Source: CAZWAP01 sp964632005
GTDB lineage: Bacteria; Planctomycetota; Phycisphaerae; Sedimentisphaerales; Anaerobacaceae
Direction of reading: 5' to 3'
Assembly: GCA_964632005.1 (NCBI GenBank)
Contig: CAZWAP010000041.1
Span: 1-21,007 of the forward strand
DNA: 21,007 bases
A program made the position numbers and the translations under genes. Below the pieces are notes generated by a model that saw nothing but the letters and a program-made list of their open reading frames with translations, was not told where the DNA came from and ran no database searches. Below, piece after piece: positions 15,201-21,007 of the stretch (the first letter of the stretch is position 1; each line of letters starts with the position of its first letter).

Positions 15201-15620
15201 GACGGTGACTTGCTTGCTTTTGATTTCGATTGTTCCGCCGGCCTGCCAGTGCCAGTCGGTGCCTTCGGTGCCGAAGGTGGTTGCCAATGGCGAGCCATCT
15301 ACGAGGAGTTGGAATCGGCCTGGTGCGCCGGGCGCCTTCCAGGGCGCTACCCAATCGCGCGTGCGGACGAGCACGCGGTACTTACCTATCGAGGGGAAGG
15401 TCACTTTTGTGGTGGCGTCGTTCACTGGTTTGCCGAGGCCGTGTGCGAGCAGGAAGGGTGAGCCCATCTGGTCGATGAACTGCTGGTCGATGACCCAGCC
15501 GCCGAGATTTTCGAATCCCTCGGCCTCGATCAGGACCGTGTGGGTCTTTGCGGTGGAGACAGGCAGAGAAGACAGGAGGGCGAGCAGCAAAGCTGTTGCA
15601 GCGGTTAACGGCTCTGTCAT
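12270..15620 (-). CDS. Secreted FAD-dependent oxidoreductase fused to a six-hairpin domain
   Basis: 1116 residues from ATG 15620 (GGAAGAA upstream). Domains in order: a Sec signal peptide (1-24); a beta-rich CBM-like module (~25-162: VLIEAEGF, GKYRVLVRTRDW, GRFQLLVDG, CDAIIFTTD); an FAD_oxidored-type flavoprotein (~190-580) with dinucleotide motif VVAGGGIAG (195-203), LGGNNSSEVRVHLGG, FADCTGDGTIGYLAGAD and the C-terminal FAD signature ENLFMAGRNISVTHVALGTVRVMRTCG; and a helical C-terminal region (~620-1030: SLSRIYWMTGRKKYLDWAVRLGDYYL, GYADSIEGAINLYNR) resembling (alpha/alpha)6 six-hairpin glycosidases. It probably works outside the cytoplasm on a saccharide; the flavin half may oxidise what the barrel binds or releases. 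The reaction is not known. A sulfatase lies upstream on the same strand, suggesting a sulfated-polysaccharide locus. Confidence 0.85.
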   Translation of the reverse strand: MTEPLTAATALLLALLSSLPVSTAKTHTVLIEAEGFENLGGWVIDQQFIDQMGSPFLLAHGLGKPVNDATTKVTFPSIGKYRVLVRTRDWVAPWKAPGAPGRFQLLVDGSPLATTFGTEGTDWHWQAGGTIEIKSKQVTVALHDLTGFEGRCDAIIFTTDPHLDPPNHGEEMAAFRSKMLGLPDQPQDAGRFDLVVAGGGIAGTCTAVSAARLGLRVALIQNRPVLGGNNSSEVRVHLGGKINLPPYPALGDLVKELDPGYHGNARPAYYYDDARKLRVVRAEKNISLFLNTHAFKVEKAGNRITAILARNIRTSAIFRFHAPLFADCTGDGTIGYLAGADFRIGRESRSQTDESLAPEKPDKMTMGASVMWYSRQTDRPTSFPHCPWALQFTEQTCQNATRGDWNWEAGLNRDQITEFEYIRDHLFRAIYGNWAFQKNLSKNKEKYARLELDWVAYIAGKRESRRLLGDVILQQQNIEQRKKFPDAFVTTTWTIDLHYPDPKNAQFFSGAEFRTIARHTPIKPYPIPYRCLYSRNIENLFMAGRNISVTHVALGTVRVMRTCGMMGELVGMAAALCKKYNTTPRLVYENHLHQLKQLAKKGVGKRITKDDPRFITASENGRLANEGFRRCRSFVAAWLAHSDPTTGLIPRNLGRDKDIWNAKDNAADNYPFMVLTAAITDRPMFEGRMLNMLHTEIKLTSRIGAMPDTYSFSRQGFRHDRPNLARIIFGSSEYVKDGLIPLTEWLGPSPWADRMIAILDEIWNHAPIETPFGNIPSASQEVNGEMLQSLSRIYWMTGRKKYLDWAVRLGDYYLLNEHHPTKNESRLSLDDHGCEIISGLCELYAAVSFARPEKKQAYQQPIHEMLDCILRLGRDEHGLFYNRFNPRTGEHDNGRTDNWGYNLNAFYTVYLIDKTDSYREAVLKALRNLNLHYKAYRWEGGIADGYADSIEGAINLYNRELLDTAAEWIDREIKVMWSIQKPDGIIEGWHGDGNFARTTIMYCLWKTKGLTARPWREDLVFGAVHDADNLLITIRAEKPWTGKLCFDTPRHKTIMHLPIDWPRINQFPEWFTAQAERHYTLLDLTANTRKTYTGKQLAQGVDIRLNARSEKHLLVR

Positions 15621-15650
15621 ATTGGTTATTCTTCCGGTGGCAGATGTTTA

Positions 15651-15680
15651 TTTATGTGCTTTCTGTAGAGTACTTGTAAA
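15651..15680 (-). promoter_or_regulatory. Possible promoter for the FAD oxidoreductase fusion
   Basis: On the - strand TTTACA (15675-15680) lies 18 bp before CATAAA (15651-15656), ending 30 bp upstream of ATG 15620. The -35 matches 5/6 and the -10 4/6, so support is moderate. Confidence 0.35.
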
Positions 15681-15759
15681 CACTTTGGAGGAATCTGTCC
15701 AGAGTCTTTTGGGCAGCTCGGGCGGCTGGGGGCATCCTACCGGAACGGGTTGTCGCACG

Positions 15760-16080
15760 TCAGCCACTCTCTGCGGGCAAATCGCTGTAGTCGTGGTCTT
15801 CGGGGTCGCTGACTATCACTAAGCAGGTCTGTGAGTGCTCAGTCGGGACGGTCCATTGATAGGGGCCGGTTTTCGGTACTGTGGCGGTGTGATGTCTGCG
15901 CGGCGACTCATACATTGCCAGATACTCCAGCTTCACTTCGTTGCCGTCCAGGCCTTGCGTCGTCCAGCGAATTACGCACTGCGTCCTGGTGAGAAGCTCC
16001 TGGCCAGACCTTTTTCTTGAGCCGATGCTCAGCCTGAGAACCAGGTGGAGCTCAATTTGCAGCGACGGACTCCTGCGCGT
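15760..16080 (-). pseudogene. Remnant of an Ig-like module from a secreted protein
   Basis: A frame of 106 codons without any stop, but also without an ATG in its first half, runs from 16080 to TGA at 15762-15760. Its translation carries SGQELLTRTQCVIRW, TTQGLDGNEVKLEYL, TGPYQWTVP and TCLVIVSDPEDHDYSD. This is the full strand order of Ig-like modules of the type GGExLxAGTxYxIxW...GxVKIEYS...TGSYxWTVP...CLVRISD (Kre9/KNH-like), common in large exported enzymes. The match to positions conserved across the module makes chance unlikely. The lack of a start codon, the missing flanking domains and in-frame changes such as TRTQC for the usual AGTTY point to a decayed C-terminal fragment. It lies 140 bp upstream of the FAD oxidoreductase gene. 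Confidence 0.6.
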
Positions 16081-16253
16081 TTATCGGCTCATTCCAGCAG
16101 AATTAAGCGCTTACCACCCGTTTTTCACAAGAAGTCCCGCAAAACGGAGGATATGCTGAAGAAACTCGGTCTGCCGCGGTTTTTTGGGGTGCGGTGACCG
16201 GGAGAATCGGTTGGTTGGTTGAGCCATCCTTGTGGCTTGGTCCTGACGGAGGG
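16081..16253. other. Intergenic stretch downstream of the sulfatase
   Basis: No supported gene. CCGTTTT (16118-16124) can pair with AAAACGG (16141-16147) across a 16-nt loop, and AGCCA/TGGCT give a small hairpin near 16222-16237 just past the sulfatase stop on the - strand. Neither has a U-tract on the - strand. A 38-codon - strand ORF starting with MAQPTN is possible but shows nothing recognisable. Confidence 0.3.
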
Positions 16254-17660
16254 TTAGTGCGTTAGGGGCTCTTCGAGGTCCACGGGGTATTTTTGCCAAG
16301 GGACTGCGCCGGCTTCGATTATGTGGTTTCGCAGGGCGGCGAAGAGCTTGTTGTACATTGGATGTTTGTTATCGAGGGGGTTTTGCTCGGCGGGGTCGTC
16401 TATTAGGTTGAAGAGCCGGTACGGCTCGAAGGGGCTGTTCTGGAGGAGCTTGAATTGGCCGAAGCGGACGGCGTAGTAGGCCCGGCCGCCGTAGCGCCCG
16501 CCTTCACGTCGGACCCAGAATAAGAAGCGGTCGTCGGTCGGCTGGGCTTTGCCGAGCAGGGTCGGCAGGATTGTTCGGCCGTCGATTTCGTGTTCGATTT
16601 TTGCACCTACGGCGTCGCAAATTGTCGGGAACAGGTCCATCGTAAGGGCGATGCGGTCGGAGCTTGAGCCGGGCCTTATCTTGCCGGGCCAGGCGGCGCA
16701 GGCTGGGACGCGGATGCCGCCTTCGTACATATCCTGTTTGCCTCCGCGGAGCGGGCCGTTATTGGCGCCGGCTGAGAGTTGGCCGCCGTTGTCGGAGGTG
16801 AAGATGACCAGGGTATTGTTGCTTGCGTGGGTTTGTTTCAGCGTGTCGAGGACTTTACCGATGTTGTGGTCGAGATGCTCTATGAGTGCGACGAGCCTGG
16901 CGCGTTTTTCGGAGATGTTGTTGTGGCGTTTCTTGACGCGGTCGAGCCAGTCGGCCGGCGGCTGGATCGGCGTGTGGGGGGCGTTGTAAGCAAGGTAGAG
17001 GAAAAAGGGGTGCTTTGAGTCGGCGCGTCGGCGGATATAGTCTATCGCCCATTGGGTGAACAGGTCTGTGGCGTGGCCCTTCGGGTCGATTTTCGCGTTG
17101 TTCAGTCGCATATAGTTGTAGCCGTGTCGGCGGTGGTTGTAGTAGTTGTCCATCATATCGCCGAGGAAGCCGTGGAAGTGATCGAAGCCGCGGTCGTTAG
17201 GCTTACACGGCGTTGCCAGGCCGAGGTGCCACTTGCCGACGATGGCGGTATGGTAGCCGACTTGCTTGAGCAGTTGGGGCAGGAGAATGGCTTTGTCGTG
17301 GAGATAGCCCCAGTTGCTGGTGATATGGGTTCGGATGACGCCAGGCACGCCGACCAGGTCGGGGTATCGGCCGGTCAGCAGTGCTGCGCGGGTTGGCGAG
17401 CAAACGGGGCAGTTGGCGTAGAAGTTGTCGAAGCGCAGGCCGGACGCGAAGAGCTTATCGATGTTGGGGGTGTGCATATCCCGGGCGCCGTAGCAGGCGA
17501 GATCGCCGTAGCCGAGGTCGTCGGCGAGTATGATCAGGATGTTGGGTCTTTGGTCGGGGCTGCTTTTGGGTGCTGCCTGGGAGCTGGGGGTTGCGTACAC
17601 GGCGGCTCCGGCTGCGATCGCTTTCAAGAAGCTGCGCCTTGTGATGTTCCGGTCTTGCAT
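16254..17660 (-). CDS. Tat-exported sulfatase (formylglycine type)
   Basis: 468 residues from ATG 17660, chosen because it gives a clean twin-arginine signal (TRRSFLKAIAAGAAV) and lies 2 nt after the rsmI stop. A farther ATG at 17708 would overlap rsmI and add a charged tail. Seen: PNILIILADDLGYGDLACYG (metal-binding Asp pair), then CSPTRAALLTGRYP with the CxPxR motif whose Cys (~87) becomes formylglycine, GKWHLG, an APHTPIQPP stretch and TSDNGG near the second metal site. All catalytic landmarks of S1-family sulfatases are present and length is normal. It likely removes sulfate esters from a glycan in the periplasm. An anaerobic sulfatase-maturating enzyme or FGE is needed but not in this window. 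It probably shares a transcript with rpmH and rsmI. Confidence 0.93.
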   Translation of the reverse strand: MQDRNITRRSFLKAIAAGAAVYATPSSQAAPKSSPDQRPNILIILADDLGYGDLACYGARDMHTPNIDKLFASGLRFDNFYANCPVCSPTRAALLTGRYPDLVGVPGVIRTHITSNWGYLHDKAILLPQLLKQVGYHTAIVGKWHLGLATPCKPNDRGFDHFHGFLGDMMDNYYNHRRHGYNYMRLNNAKIDPKGHATDLFTQWAIDYIRRRADSKHPFFLYLAYNAPHTPIQPPADWLDRVKKRHNNISEKRARLVALIEHLDHNIGKVLDTLKQTHASNNTLVIFTSDNGGQLSAGANNGPLRGGKQDMYEGGIRVPACAAWPGKIRPGSSSDRIALTMDLFPTICDAVGAKIEHEIDGRTILPTLLGKAQPTDDRFLFWVRREGGRYGGRAYYAVRFGQFKLLQNSPFEPYRLFNLIDDPAEQNPLDNKHPMYNKLFAALRNHIIEAGAVPWQKYPVDLEEPLTH

Positions 17661-17662
17661 TG

Positions 17663-18388
17663 CTATTTTCTCGGCTTGGTTTTTTTGGGGGTGTTGTTTG
17701 TCGGGCATAGGCTTGCTTCATTCGGGTTTGGCGCTCCTGCGATGACGATGGTGTATTCACCCCTGGGTTTTTCTTCGAGCTGGTCGAGCAGGTGCGAGAG
17801 GGAGGCCCGGCGGACCTGCTCGAAGAGTTTTGTGAGCTCCTTGGCCAGGGCGGCGGGTCGGTCGCCGAATACATCGAGGGCGTCGGCGAGGAAAGCGCGC
17901 AGCCGGTGTGGGGCCTCGTAGTAGATCAGGGTATGGGGACAGTCCCTGTCGATTTTGAGAAAGCGTTTTCTCTGGCTGGTCTTGCGGGGTGCGAAGCCGC
18001 GGAACGTAAAGCTGTGGGTTGGAAGGCCGGAGAGGACCAGGGCCATAACGAATGCGCTCGGGCCTGGGATCATCGTTACCTCGAGACCTGCTTGGAGTAC
18101 GGCGCGGACGAGGGTAAAGCCGGGGTCGGAGATGCCGGGTGTGCCGGCGTTGGTAACCAGCGCGACGGATTTGCCCTGGCTGAGCAGCCGAGCGATTCTT
18201 TTCGCGGCGTGGTGCTTGTTGTGCTCGTGAAACGAGATCCCGGGGCGCTTGATGCCGAAGTGTTTGAGCAGCAGGCCTGTTTTGCGGGTGTCCTCGCTTG
18301 CGATGTAGTCGGCCTGGGCGAGCGTGTCGAGGGCTCGCTGGGAGATGTCTGCGAGGTTTCCAATGGGTGTTGCGACAAGGTAGAGCAT
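17663..18388 (-). CDS. rsmI: 16S rRNA (cytidine-1402-2'-O)-methyltransferase RsmI
   Basis: 241 residues, normal length. Seen: YLVATPIGNLADISQRALDTL at the start, ASEDTRKTGLLLKHFGI, FHEHN, VTNAGTPGISDPG (usually S-D-A-G-T-P; here TN replaces SD), MIPGPSAFVMALVLSGLP and YEAPHR, then AKELTKLFEQVRR. These are the tetrapyrrole-methylase-fold signatures of RsmI, which puts the 2'-O methyl on C1402 in the decoding centre, using S-adenosylmethionine. The tail after IVIAGAPN is extended and Lys-rich (KKTKPRK). It starts 56 bp after the rpmH stop and ends 2 bp before the sulfatase ATG, so rpmH, rsmI and sulfatase probably form one transcript. The gap between rpmH and rsmI shows only a weak GAG as ribosome-binding site. 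Confidence 0.96.
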   Translation of the reverse strand: MLYLVATPIGNLADISQRALDTLAQADYIASEDTRKTGLLLKHFGIKRPGISFHEHNKHHAAKRIARLLSQGKSVALVTNAGTPGISDPGFTLVRAVLQAGLEVTMIPGPSAFVMALVLSGLPTHSFTFRGFAPRKTSQRKRFLKIDRDCPHTLIYYEAPHRLRAFLADALDVFGDRPAALAKELTKLFEQVRRASLSHLLDQLEEKPRGEYTIVIAGAPNPNEASLCPTNNTPKKTKPRK

Positions 18389-18444
18389 AATTTGCTCGGC
18401 GGGTTTCGGCCTTGCATTGGATCTGTCCGGGCCGGGAGTTCCGG

Positions 18445-18558
18445 CTATGCGCGTTTTCGTCTTGCGGCCAGGATTTTCCTGCCGGTCTTTGTTCGCATTC
18501 GGGCCCGGAAGCCGGACTTGCGTGCCTTCTTGATCTTGCTGTTACGGGCGTTTTCCAT
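18445..18558 (-). CDS. rpmH: Large-subunit ribosomal protein bL34, short form
   Basis: Thirty-seven codons from ATG 18558 to TAG. The core SGFRARMRTKTGRKILAARR is the bL34 signature (HGFRARMxTKxGRxVLxxRR), and the composition is strongly basic. Typical bL34 has 44-46 residues starting MKRTxQPS; here that front is replaced by MENARNSKIKKARK and the usual KGRKRLxx tail is cut to KRA. It is short but has every core residue, and no second bL34 is in the window. bL34 is normally followed by rnpA near the replication origin; here rsmI follows instead. A good promoter (18642-18670) precedes it, with a ~77-nt leader. Confidence 0.88.
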   Translation of the reverse strand: MENARNSKIKKARKSGFRARMRTKTGRKILAARRKRA

Positions 18559-18641
18559 AGTCTGTTCTCTGTCAGGCAGCGAAACAGTCAGATAATTTCT
18601 TTGAAGACGAGGGGCTCAGCACTCGCCTGTATCCTGCGGGA

Positions 18642-18670
18642 ATGATAACGGCGGTGGTTCCCGGTTTCAA
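18642..18670 (-). promoter_or_regulatory. Promoter for rpmH-rsmI-sulfatase
   Basis: On the - strand TTGAAA (18665-18670), a 17-bp spacer, then TATCAT (18642-18647); both hexamers differ from consensus by only one or two bases. The predicted start near 18635 leaves about 77 nt before the rpmH ATG. Confidence 0.5.
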
Positions 18671-18782
18671 GATTATTCGGGAGGTCAGGCGGTTCTGTGA
18701 AGGGTGTGCTCCGTGCATTTAGCACAAGCGGTTGGGCCGTTGTTAGAAGTTTTGCGGGGAAAAGACTAACAGATGGCGGTTT

Positions 18783-19529
18783 TTATTGCATTTGCCCGAG
18801 CTGGTAGAGGATCAGGGCGGCGGCGACTATGGCGGCGGTTTCGGTGCGGAGGATTCTTGGGCCGAGGCTGACGGGTACTGCGCCTGCGTCGCGGGCCAGC
18901 TGGACTTCCTGGTCAGTAAAACCGCCTTCGGGGCCTATCAGCAGGGCGACTGATTGGGGGTGTTTCGGCTGGTTTTGCTGGAGGGTGTCTTGTAAGCTCG
19001 GGTGTTGTTTGTGGGGTGAACTGATGAGGGCCAGGTTGAGGCGATTCAACGAGGCCAGAGCCTTTTCGAGATGGACAGGGCGTTCGAGCTGGGGGATTTT
19101 CGCGCGGCAGGACTGCTCGGCGGCCTCGGTGATGATGCGCTTCCAGCGGGCGAGCTTGTTGTGCGTGAGGGTCTCGGCGGTACGAACGATGGTCCGCTGG
19201 GTGATGGTCGGCACGAAGCGTGCTACGCCGACTTCGGTGCATTTCTGCAGGACAAGCTCGAATTTGTCGCGGGCAAGCAGGCCTTGATAGAGGCTCAGAT
19301 GGACTTGCGGTTCGCCGCCGGCGGGCCGCTCCTGCTCGATCTTGCCGATCGCCTTGCTTTTTGTCAGCACGGTCAGGACCACTTCATACTCGCTGCCGGC
19401 ATTGTCCAGGACGATGATACGTTGGCCGGGTGTGGCCCGCAGGACATTGCGGAGCTGATGGGCCTGTCGCTGGTCGAAGACCACCTGCTGGCCGTGAAAG
19501 TCGGACCTTGGCACAAAGAACCGATGCAT
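18783..19529 (-). CDS. rsmE: 16S rRNA (uracil-1498-N3)-methyltransferase RsmE
   Basis: 248 residues from ATG 19529, which gives the family N-terminus MHRFFVP. A longer start at 19613 would add 28 unconserved residues and run up to the preceding gene. Seen: QAHQLRNVLRATPGQRIIVLD in the PUA-like N-terminal domain; then the SPOUT domain with LYQGLLARDKFELVLQKCTEVGVARFVP, RWKRIITEAAEQSCRAKIPQL, LLIGPEGGFTDQEVQLARDAG and SLGPRILRTETAAIVA, the knot that binds S-adenosylmethionine. RsmE methylates U1498 near the ribosomal P site. Length is normal. It lies between a terminase-small-like gene (95 bp upstream) and rpmH, and the gap to rpmH contains the rpmH promoter. Together with RsmI it makes this a ribosome-maintenance patch. 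Confidence 0.96.
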   Translation of the reverse strand: MHRFFVPRSDFHGQQVVFDQRQAHQLRNVLRATPGQRIIVLDNAGSEYEVVLTVLTKSKAIGKIEQERPAGGEPQVHLSLYQGLLARDKFELVLQKCTEVGVARFVPTITQRTIVRTAETLTHNKLARWKRIITEAAEQSCRAKIPQLERPVHLEKALASLNRLNLALISSPHKQHPSLQDTLQQNQPKHPQSVALLIGPEGGFTDQEVQLARDAGAVPVSLGPRILRTETAAIVAAALILYQLGQMQ

Positions 19530-19624
19530 AACGGACAATGGTAAGACGGGTCCTTTTCGTTTGCAAGGCTGGGTTCCGGCTGGGCGATTTGCGATACCGG
19601 CTGGTGGGCACACGGATGCGGATT

Positions 19625-20080
19625 TCAGGATTCACCTGGTGAGGGGCTGTTTTCTTCTGCGAGGATGGCGAGGATCTTGCCGGCGGCCTGCTCGGAGAGC
19701 GGAGGCAGGTCCGGTAGGGGGGCGTGGTCGTTGGTTGTAGTTGCAGGTGAGTAGCGGAGGGGTTTTGCTGAGGGTGGGTGCATAGAGATAATGTCGAGGC
19801 AGGCCTTTCGGGCGGTTTCTTCCTTTTCGGATTGTGTCAGCTGGACAAGCTTGGCGGCGGCGGCCGGAGCGTAGCGAGCGATGATGGCGGCGCTCTGGCG
19901 GTAGGCGGCGGCGATGCGTCTTTGAAATTGCTGGATAAAGGCTTCGTCGGCCTGCCACTTGTTGTAGACTCTGGTGCTGACATTGTGTTTTTTGAGGACC
20001 TGTGTTTCGTCGAGTTCGCCGGCGAAGAGGTCTTCGATGACGGCGAGTTGCTTCCTGGTGAGTTTCTTGCGGTCAGACAT
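19625..20080 (-). CDS. Terminase-small-subunit-like HTH protein
   Basis: 151 residues from ATG 20080, chosen because GGAGGA lies 9 nt upstream on the - strand; a start at 20176 would add 32 residues without conserved features. Seen: a helix-turn-helix of the phage small-terminase/phBC6A51 type, LTRKQLAVIEDLFAGELDE, VLKKHNVSTRVYNKWQADEAF and IQQFQRRIAAAYRQSAAIIARYA, then a helix LVQLTQSEKEETARKACLDIISM and a Pro-rich tail ending SPSPGES. TerS proteins bind viral DNA at the packaging site and deliver it to TerL. The HTH plus W/F pattern (YNKW, EAF) is typical of TerS, but chromosomal regulators can look the same. A large terminase gene lies ~7.5 kb downstream on the same strand. No capsid gene is near. 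Confidence 0.6.
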   Translation of the reverse strand: MSDRKKLTRKQLAVIEDLFAGELDETQVLKKHNVSTRVYNKWQADEAFIQQFQRRIAAAYRQSAAIIARYAPAAAAKLVQLTQSEKEETARKACLDIISMHPPSAKPLRYSPATTTNDHAPLPDLPPLSEQAAGKILAILAEENSPSPGES

Positions 20081-20159
20081 TCGCTGGTATCCTCCAAGAG
20101 TGTGTTTGTGGAAAGGAATTTTGTTGCTTTGTGCGGCTTGTGATTTGTTTTGGGCCGAG

Positions 20160-20426
20160 CTATTGTTCGGCGCCAAGGTGTGGCAAGAGTTCCGCGACTT
20201 TGCTGGAGGCGTGCTGGCGGGCCCTTTTGAGCCGGGTTCGGGCGAGGGTGTCGCGGGCGTTGGAGTCGGCTGCAGCGTTGGTCAGCGGGCGGGCGAGTTC
20301 GAGGTGGTCGGCGGCTTCTATGGCCCCGAATATGTCTGTGCTGCGGATGTAGGCGATCAGAATCAGGCAGCCGATGACGACGAAGGTGGCGAGGGGCACG
20401 AGGATGAGCTTATCGGTTCTGGTCAT
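20160..20426 (-). CDS. Small single-pass membrane protein
   Basis: 88 residues. Seen: one hydrophobic segment (residues ~7-27, LILVPLATFVVIGCLILIAYI) followed by a ~60-residue soluble, helix-rich part with many Ala and charged residues (IEAADHLELARPLTNAAADSNARD, RARQHASSKVAELL). No known motif. Its position just ahead of the terminase-small-like gene, after another small membrane protein, recalls phage holin/spanin or accessory genes, but size and hydrophobicity alone cannot prove that. The ribosome-binding site is weak. It probably shares the transcript from the promoter at 20902-20929. Confidence 0.65.
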   Translation of the reverse strand: MTRTDKLILVPLATFVVIGCLILIAYIRSTDIFGAIEAADHLELARPLTNAAADSNARDTLARTRLKRARQHASSKVAELLPHLGAEQ

Positions 20427-20534
20427 AGTTCTGGTCTTGTTAGTCCTCTGGACAGGGAAAGGGCAGCCGGCTGTCAGATCGAGGGTATTGTGGTCGTCCG
20501 CGGGGCAGGCGGGGACTCTTTGCAGATTGAGGTT

Positions 20535-20759
20535 TCATTCGGTCTGGTTTTCCGGTTGATGGAGGTCTTCTTGGCGGCTGCTTTGGTGCTCGGCCATCCG
20601 TCGGAACTGACCTGTGATAAGTCCGAGCAGCAGGGTGGCTATTACCGAGGCGAACACGTAGGGGCGGTATCTCGGGTGAATGAAGTCCTGCAGCAGAGCG
20701 ACGAGCACCAGGGCGACTATGCCGGGGGTTGCAAACTTGATGTGCGGATGCCATTTCAT
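20535..20759 (-). CDS. Small two-segment membrane protein
   Basis: 74 residues from ATG 20759, with AAGGAT upstream on the - strand. Seen: two hydrophobic segments (residues ~10-25 and ~34-50) joined by a short loop containing DFIHPRYRPYVF, and a polar, Gln/Glu-rich tail (FRRMAEHQSSRQEDLHQPENQTE). It begins MKWHPHIKF. Family unknown. Two membrane spans, a small size and a charged C-terminus would suit a holin-like protein, but also many small inner-membrane proteins. It is first in the run leading to the terminase-small-like gene, with a predicted promoter ~140 bp upstream. Confidence 0.6.
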   Translation of the reverse strand: MKWHPHIKFATPGIVALVLVALLQDFIHPRYRPYVFASVIATLLLGLITGQFRRMAEHQSSRQEDLHQPENQTE

Positions 20760-20901
20760 CTGTCTTGATCCTTGCCTGAGAAGGGGCCCTGCATTGTCTA
20801 TACCTTTGTGCTTTAGGCCGGGGGCGCTGACGGCATTGTAGGCTGTTCGAGGGCACCCGGCTGGTATTTGATTAATCGAGGTCCCGCAGGCCGCTTGATG
20901 G

Positions 20902-20929
20902 ATTATAGCGTATCTTGAAGTCGGGGCAA
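20902..20929 (-). promoter_or_regulatory. Sigma70-type promoter for the small-membrane-protein/TerS-like run
   Basis: On the - strand TTGCCC (20924-20929), a 16-bp spacer and a perfect TATAAT (20902-20907). The predicted start near 20895 leaves a ~136-nt leader before ATG 20759. The rest of 20760-21007 holds no recognised gene. Confidence 0.5.
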
Positions 20930-21007
20930 GCAGGAAAGGCGTGGTCCAGCGTTTTTCTGGCGATGACCCATTTTTTTGTGTGCTGGAAGGAAGGATTGGT
21001 CTGACTG

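Noticed and set aside
17661..17708. Longer start for the sulfatase
   Set aside because: It would overlap rsmI and push the twin-arginine signal away from the N-terminus; ATG 17660 fits better.
1..21007. tRNA, rRNA, CRISPR arrays or insertion sequences
   Set aside because: No GTTCGAxTC arms with acceptor stems, no rRNA segments, no spaced repeats and no transposase frames were found.

Overview
This window looks like a piece of chromosome from a GC-rich anaerobic bacterium. The best guess is Planctomycetota, class Phycisphaerae (Sedimentisphaerales-like). That placement is an inference from gene content: a ThiD2-ThiE fusion, sulfatases, a secreted FAD oxidoreductase/six-hairpin fusion, a short divergent L34, and frequent TTG starts. 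No marker gene long enough for firm placement is present.

Left part (1-7376, all + strand). The 3' end of a group-3-type [NiFe]-hydrogenase large subunit is followed by its maturation endopeptidase and by the NADH-sensing repressor Rex, a hydrogen/redox module. Next come a CYTH-domain (class IV adenylate cyclase-like) protein, a membrane-anchored LTA-synthase-like phosphatase/sulfatase-fold enzyme, a 576-bp gap with tandem terminator-like hairpins, the thiamine enzyme ThiD2-ThiE, and a secreted GH99-type glycosidase.

Middle (7377-9551). A lipoprotein-like gene converges on the GH99 gene, and one 8-bp hairpin touches both stop codons. A 650-bp gap then carries a cluster of same-strand DnaA-box-like nonamers, including one perfect TTATCCACA, plus a tiny secreted-peptide ORF. 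After it lies a pterin-binding methyltransferase (AcsE/MetH type).

Right part (9659-20759, all - strand). Read in the direction of transcription, this runs: two small membrane proteins, a terminase-small-subunit-like HTH protein, RsmE, the 37-residue ribosomal protein L34, RsmI, a Tat-exported sulfatase, a remnant of an Ig-like module, a 1116-residue secreted FAD oxidoreductase/six-hairpin fusion, a phage terminase large subunit, and an unknown 248-residue protein. The two terminase-type genes lie about 7.5 kb apart, separated by ribosome-maintenance and polysaccharide-degradation genes. No capsid, portal or integrase gene is visible, so this could be a relic prophage, a dispersed gene-transfer-agent-like system or a domesticated packaging pair.

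The + strand looks G-rich over most of the window, although gene orientation flips near 9.6 kb: + strand genes often favour G at third codon positions and the large - strand genes favour C. This argues against a bidirectional origin at the DnaA-box cluster, even though the cluster itself looks real.
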